Of a stretch of DNA of 11,127 bases, positions 1 through 5,436 are shown piece after piece. Every line of letters starts with the position of its first letter. Positions within the stretch are counted from its first letter, which is position 1. The DNA comes from Chthoniobacterales bacterium (GTDB lineage: Bacteria; Verrucomicrobiota; Verrucomicrobiia; Chthoniobacterales; UBA10450): assembly GCA_013697015.1 (NCBI GenBank), contig JACCXL010000378.1:1-11127 (forward strand). Reading direction: 5' to 3'. The notes beneath the pieces were generated by a model. The model was not told the origin of the DNA. It was given only the letters and a program-made list of their open reading frames with translations, and ran no database searches. The position numbers were made by a program, and so were the translations under genes.

Positions 1-500
1 CACGGCACATCACTATTTCCACCTGTGGACTCGCACCTCAGATCCGGCAGTTGGCTTCCGAGCCCACGCAATTTCGTCTCGCCATCTCGCTTCATGGCGC
101 AACCGATGCCGTGCGCAGTCAGATCATGCCGGTGAATCGAAAGTATAACCTCGCCACGCTTCTCGATGCCTGTGCGTACTACGTCGCCCAGAAGAAGCGC
201 CTGATGTTCGAGTACATCCTGATCGCAGGCGTGAACGACTCCGAGAGCGAGGCGCACGAGCTAGCCAAACATTGCGCCCATCTCTCGGCAAAGGTGAATC
301 TGATTCCCTACAACACCGTCGAAGGGCTGCCGTGGACACGTCCTTCGCGCAACCAGCAGGAGCGCTTTCTCGCCGTTCTTCGGCAACACGGAGCGGTCGC
401 GACCTTGCGCCGCGAAAAAGGTCACGACATCGATGCCGCTTGCGGTCAGTTGCGCTTGCAAACGAGGCGCGACGAGCTCGCGACCGCGGCAGAAGTTTGA
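1..500 (+). CDS. rlmN: 23S rRNA (adenine(2503)-C(2))-methyltransferase RlmN, C-terminal part (5' truncated by window edge)
   Basis: The reading frame is open from base 3 to a TGA at 498-500, giving 165 visible residues of a radical-SAM RNA methyltransferase. Seen in sequence: the ITISTCGLAP strand, then FRLAISLHGATD and the RSQIMPVNRKYNL block, EYILIAGVNDS, KVNLIPYN followed by EGLPW, and the terminal RREKGHDIDAACGQL. The Cys of AACGQL (codon 441-443) matches the C-terminal cysteine that is transiently methylated in E. coli RlmN (Cys355). The CxxxCxxC cluster and the MGMGEP motif lie upstream, outside the window. The family methylates C2 of A2503 in 23S rRNA and A37 in some tRNAs, in the cytosol. 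The C-terminal tail after the catalytic Cys is about 20 residues, ordinary for the family. The gene ends three bases before the stop of the convergent gene on the other strand. Confidence 0.96.
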   Translation, partial: RHITISTCGLAPQIRQLASEPTQFRLAISLHGATDAVRSQIMPVNRKYNLATLLDACAYYVAQKKRLMFEYILIAGVNDSESEAHELAKHCAHLSAKVNLIPYNTVEGLPWTRPSRNQQERFLAVLRQHGAVATLRREKGHDIDAACGQLRLQTRRDELATAAEV

Positions 501-503
501 CGT

Positions 504-1310
504 TTACTGGCCCGCGATGGGCTGATCGGAGAACCTGACGATCACATTGATTTCCCCAGCCGCTGGCTTCCCGTCGATGTAAGCAGGGGTGAACTGCGCG
601 CCTTTCAGCGCCCCCTCGACGAACGCCCCCAGTCCGCTCGACTTCGGTTCCTCCGCAACGAGCGTGGTCGAGACGATCGCGCCTTGCTCGTTCACCTTCA
701 CTACGACCTCCGCGTCTCCGTCGGTCACAAGGCCGTATGGCAACGCCGCGCGCGCCTCCTCCAAGCGCCGCCGCAGTCCACCAACCAACTGCGGCTGAAT
801 GTAATTAGCCAGCCTGCCAACTCGCTCTCGATCCTGCGTCGCAAGCGACACAACGATCAGCGCCTCGCCGTTGCGATGCAAAAATAACACGGTTCCCGCC
901 ACGTAAGCGGCGACTGGTTTCCCGGCGGTGGTCGCAGGTTTGAATCTTCCCCAGTCCAGCGCAGACTGAACCGCGAGTCGAAATTCCTCTTCTTTGGCCA
1001 CCACGCGATACGTCCACTCGACATCCCCGGTCGCAGACACATCGCAATAGAACTGGGCGGCCGCATCTGCCTCCGAAGCCGGCGTGTTGTGGGGAAAATG
1101 GAGACGTCCGGTGAAGGAATCGCGTCCGCTCCCTACACTCGCGGGCTGTAGCGGGCCGGAAAACGGGATCGCGGTCGGGAGCGGGCGCTCTTCCGAGGGA
1201 CTCGGCGACGCGGCGGTTTCGGACTCAACTAACGCGGTCCCGAGCAAAAACGCGCACGCGCTTAGGAAAAGCAGACGACCGAGGAGCGGCGTGACGAACG
1301 ATGTGACCAT
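504..1310 (-). CDS. Exported or membrane-anchored protein with two TonB C-terminal-like repeats
   Basis: The 268-residue protein starts with a hydrophobic segment (about residues 5-27), then a Ser/Pro-rich linker (about 33-58). Two similar halves follow. The first (about 65-145) ends in DWGRFKPATTAGKPVAAYV; the second (about 170-261) ends in AQFTPAYIDGKPAAGEINV. Both have the 'F-x-P-A-x-x-x-GKP' pattern and following beta strand typical of TonB C-terminal / energy-transducer-like domains, which bind outer-membrane partners in the periplasm. A canonical TonB is unlikely because the domain is duplicated and no ExbB/ExbD lies nearby. The sequence LSAC at residues 16-19 fits a lipobox, but hydrophobic residues continue after it, so an anchor or a signal peptidase I site near residue 30 is equally possible. 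I chose the ATG at 1308-1310; the frame extends to a TTG at 1352, but the ATG gives a cleaner signal segment. No Shine-Dalgarno sequence is visible. Function unknown. Confidence 0.82.
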   Translation of the reverse strand: MVTSFVTPLLGRLLFLSACAFLLGTALVESETAASPSPSEERPLPTAIPFSGPLQPASVGSGRDSFTGRLHFPHNTPASEADAAAQFYCDVSATGDVEWTYRVVAKEEEFRLAVQSALDWGRFKPATTAGKPVAAYVAGTVLFLHRNGEALIVVSLATQDRERVGRLANYIQPQLVGGLRRRLEEARAALPYGLVTDGDAEVVVKVNEQGAIVSTTLVAEEPKSSGLGAFVEGALKGAQFTPAYIDGKPAAGEINVIVRFSDQPIAGQ

Positions 1311-1659
1311 GTGAAACTCGGACGACGTAACGCGCCCAATGCCCTTGCGCAAGCCCGTTACGATGCCGGTTTACGCGCCACCAAATTGCTGGAGAGCGAA
1401 CTACGCTTGCCGCAGGCTGCGCCTTCCGCTGCCATATTTCCGGCGATTCGCCGGTTGAAAGCGCCGGCGCCCCGAGAAAATGTCGCAGACCATCACTCGG
1501 CGCCCGACGGGCCGCCATGCGCTGAGCGGGTTTTCGTTTCTACGACCTGCTCGTGCACGCGCGGCGAAGACATGCATCCCGCACCTCTGAAATGATTCTC
1601 ATTGCCGCTGTGAAGCTGGACCTGCTTCAGGCTCGAGTGTTTGCTCTCTTATTACGAAC
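1311..1659. other. Intergenic region between divergent genes, 349 bp
   Basis: This stretch separates the starts of the TonB-C-like gene (-) and the methyltransferase gene (+), so it should hold both promoters. Open frames exist on both strands (for example 1311-1595 + and 1225-1518 -), but neither translation resembles a known protein and both run into the flanking genes. Inside it I see the inverted repeat at 1326-1362, the palindrome CCGGCGATTCGCCGG at 1440-1454, and GCGCCGGCGC at 1461-1470. No clear sigma-70 promoter or tRNA was found by eye. Confidence 0.6.
1326..1362. repeat. Nested inverted repeat upstream of the TonB-C-like gene
   Basis: Outer arms CGTAACG (1326-1332) and CGTTACG (1356-1362) are perfect reverse complements separated by 23 bases. 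The spacer contains the perfect palindrome CTTGCGCAAG (1344-1353). The structure begins 15 bases upstream of the ATG of the minus-strand gene, so it could be an operator or a 5'-leader hairpin for that gene. The two dyads are not exactly concentric (centres about 1344 and 1348.5), and GC-rich DNA gives such repeats by chance, so function is unproven. Confidence 0.4.
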
Positions 1660-2445
1660 GTGGAACCGATCTTTCCGAACGAACTGCTTCTAGACGACCC
1701 GGGCAGGGGTCGCCGGCTCATTCAGGAGTTTTATGAGCAATATCACGAGCGAAAGCGCGGCAGAGAATCCGGCTACAGCCGCTGCGGCAAACAACATGAG
1801 AAGGTAAAGGCCGCCTTTTTCCGAACTCACCTGCAAAGCCGTGGCCACGGCGAAGAAAATATCGGCGTCGATGTTGGGTGTCGAGGTGGCGTGATGATCA
1901 AGCTCGTTCGCGTTCTCCGCTGGATCGGAGTGGATCTTGATCAGCCAGCGCTGGAGGTCGCTCGACAAGCACAGATTGCCTGCGCCGAAATGGATTTCAC
2001 CGCCGCGATTAGCTTTCATGACCAAAGCTTCGACGCCGTCATGATGACCGAAGTGCTCGAACATCTCCCCTATCCCTCGATCATCGTGCGCGAGGTGCAT
2101 CGAATCTTGAAGAAGGAGCCGGCCAGTTGCTATCTCGGCTCCGTTCCGCTGGACTACCATCTCCACCGGCGATGGAAAGTGCTGCGCGGCAAGCGATTGT
2201 CAGGGGAACAAACGCACGTCCACCACTTTTCGTTCAACGAACTGGATCGGCTCCTTCGTTTCTATTTTGAAACCGTTTATTATCTGCCGTTGAGCGGCAC
2301 GGCGACTCGCTACCCACGCCTGAAGCTTTCGCCGAACCTGTTTGTCCGCGACATCGCGTGGGCGGCCTTCGCGCCCAGAGCGGACGTTGGTCGTTGGGAT
2401 CCAGGGCGAGTCTGGAGGTGTAAACCTGCCGCAACGACGGCATGA
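1660..2445 (+). CDS. Class I SAM-dependent methyltransferase
   Basis: This 261-residue protein has a Rossmann-type methyltransferase core. Motif I is at residues 69-77 (GVDVGCRGG). The acidic end of strand beta-2 follows at WIGVDLDQ (88-95), then AEMDF (109-113), and SFDAVMMTEVLEHLPYP (123-139) covers motifs II/III. After ILKK and GSVPL comes an unusual HRRWKVLRGKRL segment, then a THVHHFSFNELD box (185-196) often seen in methyltransferases acting on glycans, lipids or small metabolites. The substrate cannot be told. Start: GTG at 1660 is the first usable codon after an upstream in-frame stop at 1588-1590; the next ATG lies inside motif I, so it is too late. No Shine-Dalgarno is visible. Residues 153-158 look out of register with the family consensus (see findings). 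The TGA is immediately followed by the stop of the convergent permease gene, with no bases between. Confidence 0.85.
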   Translation: MEPIFPNELLLDDPGRGRRLIQEFYEQYHERKRGRESGYSRCGKQHEKVKAAFFRTHLQSRGHGEENIGVDVGCRGGVMIKLVRVLRWIGVDLDQPALEVARQAQIACAEMDFTAAISFHDQSFDAVMMTEVLEHLPYPSIIVREVHRILKKEPASCYLGSVPLDYHLHRRWKVLRGKRLSGEQTHVHHFSFNELDRLLRFYFETVYYLPLSGTATRYPRLKLSPNLFVRDIAWAAFAPRADVGRWDPGRVWRCKPAATTA

Positions 2446-3552
2446 CTACTGCCGCGCTAAACGCCGGAAGAGCAAAGCCCCCAAGGCGAGAAAGAGCACG
2501 TTTGGAAACCAGACCAACAGTTCCGGATGCAGCTTCGGGTTCGCCCGGAGCGTGTCGGCGATGATGATGAAAAGGAAATAAACGATGCCGACGATCAGGC
2601 TCATCGCGAACCCGATCGATGTCTCGCGCCGATGCGCAGTTACGCCGAGCGGCACGCCGATGAGTGCAAACGCGAGACAGGAAAACGGGAAGGAGAAGCG
2701 TTTGTTGATCTCGGTGCGGCTCGCGCTCCGTGCACGTCTGTCGCCCGATTTCAATTGCTCGAGTAGTTGCTCAATTGAGAGCGCCGATCGGCTCGGCCGC
2801 TTCTTCTCGCGATCGTAAAGTTCATCGAGACTGATCGGGAGCGTCCCTTCCGCCATGCTGATGCCGTCGCGGATTTTCGTCAAATCGGTCGGATTGGCGG
2901 CGTCGCGCTGCTGATAACGAGCGTTGTAGAGGTGCATTAAAATCCGTTTGTTCGGGAGATCAGCCTCCAGCATTCCGCTCTTCGCATGCGTGACGCGGAT
3001 CGGCATCGCGTCGTCGTTCATTTCAAAGACGGTAATGTTTTCGAGCTTGTTGCCTTCCTTTTTACCGACGTAAATTTTGCGGCCGGGAAACTGATCGATT
3101 ACCTGATCACTCCCGAACAGCGCCATTGGGTTGCGCGTCGCGAGGTCGAAAATCGTGCTCCGTAATTTTTCCTGGGCGGCTGGCGCAACCTGCACGTTGA
3201 GCCAGAGACAAATCCCCGTGCAAGCGATCGCGATCACCGCCAGCGGCACAGCGATTCGCGTCACGCTCACCCCGTTGGAACGGAGCGCGATCAGTTCGTT
3301 GTCGGCCGAGAGCCGTCCGAAGACGAGCAGGATCGCGGTCAATAGCCCCCACGGAATCGTGAAGATGAGCGAGAAGGGAAGAATGTAGGCGATGAAACTG
3401 ACGAGGAATTCAACCGGCACGTCGTGATTGACGAGCAAAGGAAGCAGCTTGCGAAAAATGTTCCCGACCACCAGAACGAGGCTGAGCACCGCGATCGCGA
3501 ACAGGACATTGACGAGAAGCTCCCGGCTGTTGAAGCGATCGATTAACTTCAT
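2446..3552 (-). CDS. LptF/LptG (YjgP/YjgQ) family permease, lipopolysaccharide export
   Basis: The 368-residue membrane protein has the LptF/LptG layout. Three N-terminal membrane spans lie at about 13-33, 50-78 and 100-120. A periplasmic beta-jellyroll region follows (about 121-275), then three C-terminal spans at about 288-308, 312-334 and 345-364. The conserved cytoplasmic coupling segment FGRLSADNELIALRSNGVS is at 78-96, and the family's FPFSCLAFALIGVPLG at 288-303. Family members pair with the ATPase LptB to lift LPS out of the inner membrane toward LptC/LptA. The sequence alone does not separate LptF from LptG, and no second permease or lptB lies in the window. The ATG at 3550-3552 is the natural start, MKLIDRF being a typical family N-terminus. 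It is transcribed divergently from the halogenase-like operon and ends flush against the methyltransferase gene. Confidence 0.93.
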   Translation of the reverse strand: MKLIDRFNSRELLVNVLFAIAVLSLVLVVGNIFRKLLPLLVNHDVPVEFLVSFIAYILPFSLIFTIPWGLLTAILLVFGRLSADNELIALRSNGVSVTRIAVPLAVIAIACTGICLWLNVQVAPAAQEKLRSTIFDLATRNPMALFGSDQVIDQFPGRKIYVGKKEGNKLENITVFEMNDDAMPIRVTHAKSGMLEADLPNKRILMHLYNARYQQRDAANPTDLTKIRDGISMAEGTLPISLDELYDREKKRPSRSALSIEQLLEQLKSGDRRARSASRTEINKRFSFPFSCLAFALIGVPLGVTAHRRETSIGFAMSLIVGIVYFLFIIIADTLRANPKLHPELLVWFPNVLFLALGALLFRRLARQ

Positions 3553-3561
3553 CGGTGCAGT

Positions 3562-3590
3562 TTGTTAAGTCGAATGGGCCAGCGTGACAA
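3562..3590 (-). promoter_or_regulatory. Possible sigma-70-like promoter for the LptF/LptG-type gene
   Basis: On the minus strand TTGTCA (3590-3585) is followed after 17 bases by TAACAA (3567-3562). The first hexamer matches the -35 consensus at five of six bases; the second matches the -10 consensus at only three. It would place transcription start within a few bases of the ATG at 3552, giving a nearly leaderless message. Such matches are common by chance. Confidence 0.25.
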
Positions 3591-3613
3591 GTGCAGGGTC
3601 GGGGATTGCGTGC

Positions 3614-3628
3614 TTGCTTCCCAAGCAA
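3614..3628. repeat. Inverted repeat in the 5' region of the halogenase-like operon
   Basis: TTGCTT (3614-3619), CCC, then AAGCAA (3623-3628) form a perfect 6-bp dyad with a three-base centre, ending 21 bases before the ATG at 3650. It lies in the 97-bp divergent intergenic region, so it could be an operator acting on either gene or a small leader hairpin. Only the repeat itself is seen; the role is inference. Confidence 0.35.
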
Positions 3629-3649
3629 CTTCGCTAACTTTGTTGGCCG

Positions 3650-4960
3650 ATGAGCAGTGCCAGTTATGACGTCGCGATCATCGGCGGAGGCCCCGCCGGA
3701 AGTACCGCCGCCACGTTGCTGGCACGCGCTGGCCGGCGCGTCCTCGTGCTCGAGCGGGACAAATTCCCCCGCTTCCACATCGGCGAATCGCTCCTGCCTT
3801 TTAGCATGAAGGCCTTCAGTCGCCTTGGGCTGCACGAGAAATTTGCCCGCGCCGGTTTCATGGAAAAATTCGGCGGCGAAATGTTCGGCGCCTGCAGCGA
3901 CCAAGGCGTGAAATTCTATTTCGAGGACGGCTTCGGTTCGCAAACCGACCGTTCATATCAGGTCACGCGCGCCGAATTCGACAAGGTGCTGCTCGATCAC
4001 GCGGCGGAGAGCGGAGCGGAAGTGCGGGAGGAAACATCTGTTGAACGGGTGGTCTTTTCCGCAGACGGAGCCGTCCTGCACATCTGCGGGAAAGATGCTG
4101 CGCCGGAACCGATCGGGGCGCGCTACGTCATCGATGCAAGCGGCCGCAACTCGCTCCTCGGGAATCATTTCAAACTGAAGAAAAACTACACGCACCTGCA
4201 AAAGGTTTCGATCTTCGCCCACTACGACGGAGTGGCGCGAGCCATCGGCCGGGATGGGACCCTGACGCGGATGGTCCGCGGGCTGGATCGCTGGTTTTGG
4301 ATGATCCCACTGACGGCTAAACGGATGAGCATCGGTGTGGTGCTCGACGCCGCGGTTTATCGGCAGACAGGGCGCTCGCCCGAGGAGTTCCTCGCCAGCG
4401 CGCTCGCGGAACAACCGTTGCTGGCGGAGAGGATAATCGACGCGGAACGCGTCTCACCCGTCCACGTCGCCGCGGATTTCTCTTATCGCAGCACGCGGCT
4501 CACTGGTCCGCGCTGGCTTCTGGCGGGCGACGCTGCTGGCTTCATCGACCCGGTTTTCAGCAGTGGCGTTTTTCTGGCCGTTCTTGCGGGCGAGCAAAGC
4601 GCGGACGCCCTCAACATCGTGCTCGATCATCCGCGGAAAGCCCGGCGTCTCTTCGCTCGCTACGAGCGCACCATCAATAAAGCGATGGATGTGTACCTCC
4701 GCTTTGTAAACGCATGGTACACCAAGGAATTCATCGAAGTATTCCTCCACCCGCAGGATCTTTTCCAAATCCCGCCCGCGGTGAACGCAGTGTTGGGCGG
4801 CAATATCGGAACCAGCTTCGCCATTCGCTGGCGTATGGCTGTATTCTACGGCCTCGTTCGTTTGCAGAAATATTTTCCGCTGTGTCCGCGGCGCACTCTT
4901 CTGCCCCCGTCCACCACGGCCGCAGTTCCGCTGCGTGAGACGGCCGAAGCGTTGTTGTAA
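3650..4960 (+). CDS. Flavin-dependent halogenase-like FAD oxidoreductase
   Basis: This 436-residue protein opens with an FAD-binding Rossmann motif, VAIIGGGPAGS (8-18). FPRFHIGESLLP (39-50) is a strong signature of the tryptophan-halogenase / PltA-type flavoprotein family. Lys73 in GFMEKFGG sits where variant FADH2 halogenases carry the lysine proposed to form the haloamine. RWFWMIP (214-220) satisfies the W-x-W-x-I-P motif used to recognise halogenases. GDAAGFIDPVFSSG (293-306) is the second FAD-contacting motif. No signal peptide is present, so it acts in the cytosol and needs a reductase partner for FADH2, which is not in the window. Homologues occur in aryl polyene and xanthomonadin clusters, where some act as oxidoreductases rather than halogenases. 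A geranylgeranyl-reductase-like role is a weaker alternative. It heads the operon: the lipoprotein ATG lies four bases after its TAA. The ATG at 3650 is the only sensible start. Confidence 0.88.
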   Translation: MSSASYDVAIIGGGPAGSTAATLLARAGRRVLVLERDKFPRFHIGESLLPFSMKAFSRLGLHEKFARAGFMEKFGGEMFGACSDQGVKFYFEDGFGSQTDRSYQVTRAEFDKVLLDHAAESGAEVREETSVERVVFSADGAVLHICGKDAAPEPIGARYVIDASGRNSLLGNHFKLKKNYTHLQKVSIFAHYDGVARAIGRDGTLTRMVRGLDRWFWMIPLTAKRMSIGVVLDAAVYRQTGRSPEEFLASALAEQPLLAERIIDAERVSPVHVAADFSYRSTRLTGPRWLLAGDAAGFIDPVFSSGVFLAVLAGEQSADALNIVLDHPRKARRLFARYERTINKAMDVYLRFVNAWYTKEFIEVFLHPQDLFQIPPAVNAVLGGNIGTSFAIRWRMAVFYGLVRLQKYFPLCPRRTLLPPSTTAAVPLRETAEALL

Positions 4961-4964
4961 GGGA

Positions 4965-5390
4965 ATGTCTTCCCGGTCCTGGCGCTTCGGCGCGACGATA
5001 ATTCTGGGACTTGGCCTAACGAGTTGCGCCACGCTCCACCATCAGTTCTCCGAACCGGCTCAGGATTGGCAGGCGAAAAGCGGGCAGCTGCTTTATCACG
5101 GTCCCAAAACCACGCTGATTGGCGAGGTCCTTATTCGCTATTCAAAAAATGGCGGCTTTGAACTGACGTTTTCCAAGGGCCCGGGTGTGACCCTTCTGAT
5201 GATCCGGCAGGACGCTACTTTCGTGCGCGTTTCGGGTCCACTCGCGCGCGGCAGCTGGTCCGGAGCGCCGGCCAACGCGCCGACCCGATTGGGGGGCTGG
5301 GTCGCGCTACGAGCTGCGCTCATTCAAGCCAAGGGCCAAGCGTTCGTGCGCTACGCCGCTGGTCCGGAGAAATTTACCTTCCGTTTTTGA
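4965..5390 (+). CDS. Small lipoprotein, possibly LolB-like / DUF3261-like, partner of the exporter
   Basis: The 141-residue protein has a textbook lipoprotein signal: basic n-region SSRSWR, hydrophobic core (8-19) and lipobox LTSC with Cys21, followed by Ala-Thr. Under the enterobacterial +2 rule this favours outer-membrane sorting. The mature part (about 120 residues) begins with DWQAKSGQLLYHG (34-46) and has alternating strand-like stretches, including ELTFSKGPGVTLLMI (66-80) and ARGSWSGAPANAP (94-106). These suggest a small beta-rich ligand-binding fold. Resemblance to LolB or to the DUF3261 lipoproteins of aryl polyene clusters rests on size, lipobox, fold impression and neighbours, not on a decisive motif. 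An upstream in-frame GTG at 4935 exists, but the ATG at 4965 gives the clean signal peptide; AAGGGA abuts this ATG, too close for an ordinary ribosome site. Inferred role: outer-membrane acceptor for the exported cargo. Confidence 0.8.
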   Translation: MSSRSWRFGATIILGLGLTSCATLHHQFSEPAQDWQAKSGQLLYHGPKTTLIGEVLIRYSKNGGFELTFSKGPGVTLLMIRQDATFVRVSGPLARGSWSGAPANAPTRLGGWVALRAALIQAKGQAFVRYAAGPEKFTFRF

Positions 5391-5436
5391 CCGAGCGTCG
5401 CGGAGCAGCGACGGTCGCGCCTTGCCCCAAGGTTTC

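Noticed and set aside
1440..1470. Palindromes CCGGCGATTCGCCGG and GCGCCGGCGC as a terminator or attachment site
   Set aside because: A one-base loop cannot form a stable hairpin, no T tract follows, and such GC palindromes are common in this composition.
1311..1595. 94-codon plus-strand frame in the 349-bp intergenic region
   Set aside because: It starts with a GTG right next to the opposing gene's start, has no recognisable domain, membrane segment or ribosome site, and covers the inverted repeat expected in a promoter region.
1592..1693. 33-codon ATG frame overlapping the methyltransferase start (possible leader peptide)
   Set aside because: No ribosome site, no run of regulatory codons and no attenuator-like hairpin; likely chance.
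1690..2166. 158-codon minus-strand frame antisense to the methyltransferase
   Set aside because: The plus-strand frame carries clear methyltransferase motifs; the antisense product has none and ends in a chance hydrophobic stretch.
3410..3943. 177-codon open frame on the minus strand across the divergent promoter region
   Set aside because: It overlaps the N-terminal coding parts of both the permease and the FAD enzyme and the promoter gap, with a biased, family-less composition.
3650..4960. Geranylgeranyl reductase as the identity of the FAD protein
   Set aside because: The W-x-W-x-I-P motif and GESLLP segment fit the halogenase-like family better, although general FAD folds overlap.
4454..5032. 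192-codon open frame on the minus strand, antisense to the FAD enzyme and lipoprotein genes
   Set aside because: Its translation matches no known family pattern and lies fully opposite well-supported genes; long antisense frames are expected in GC-rich coding DNA.
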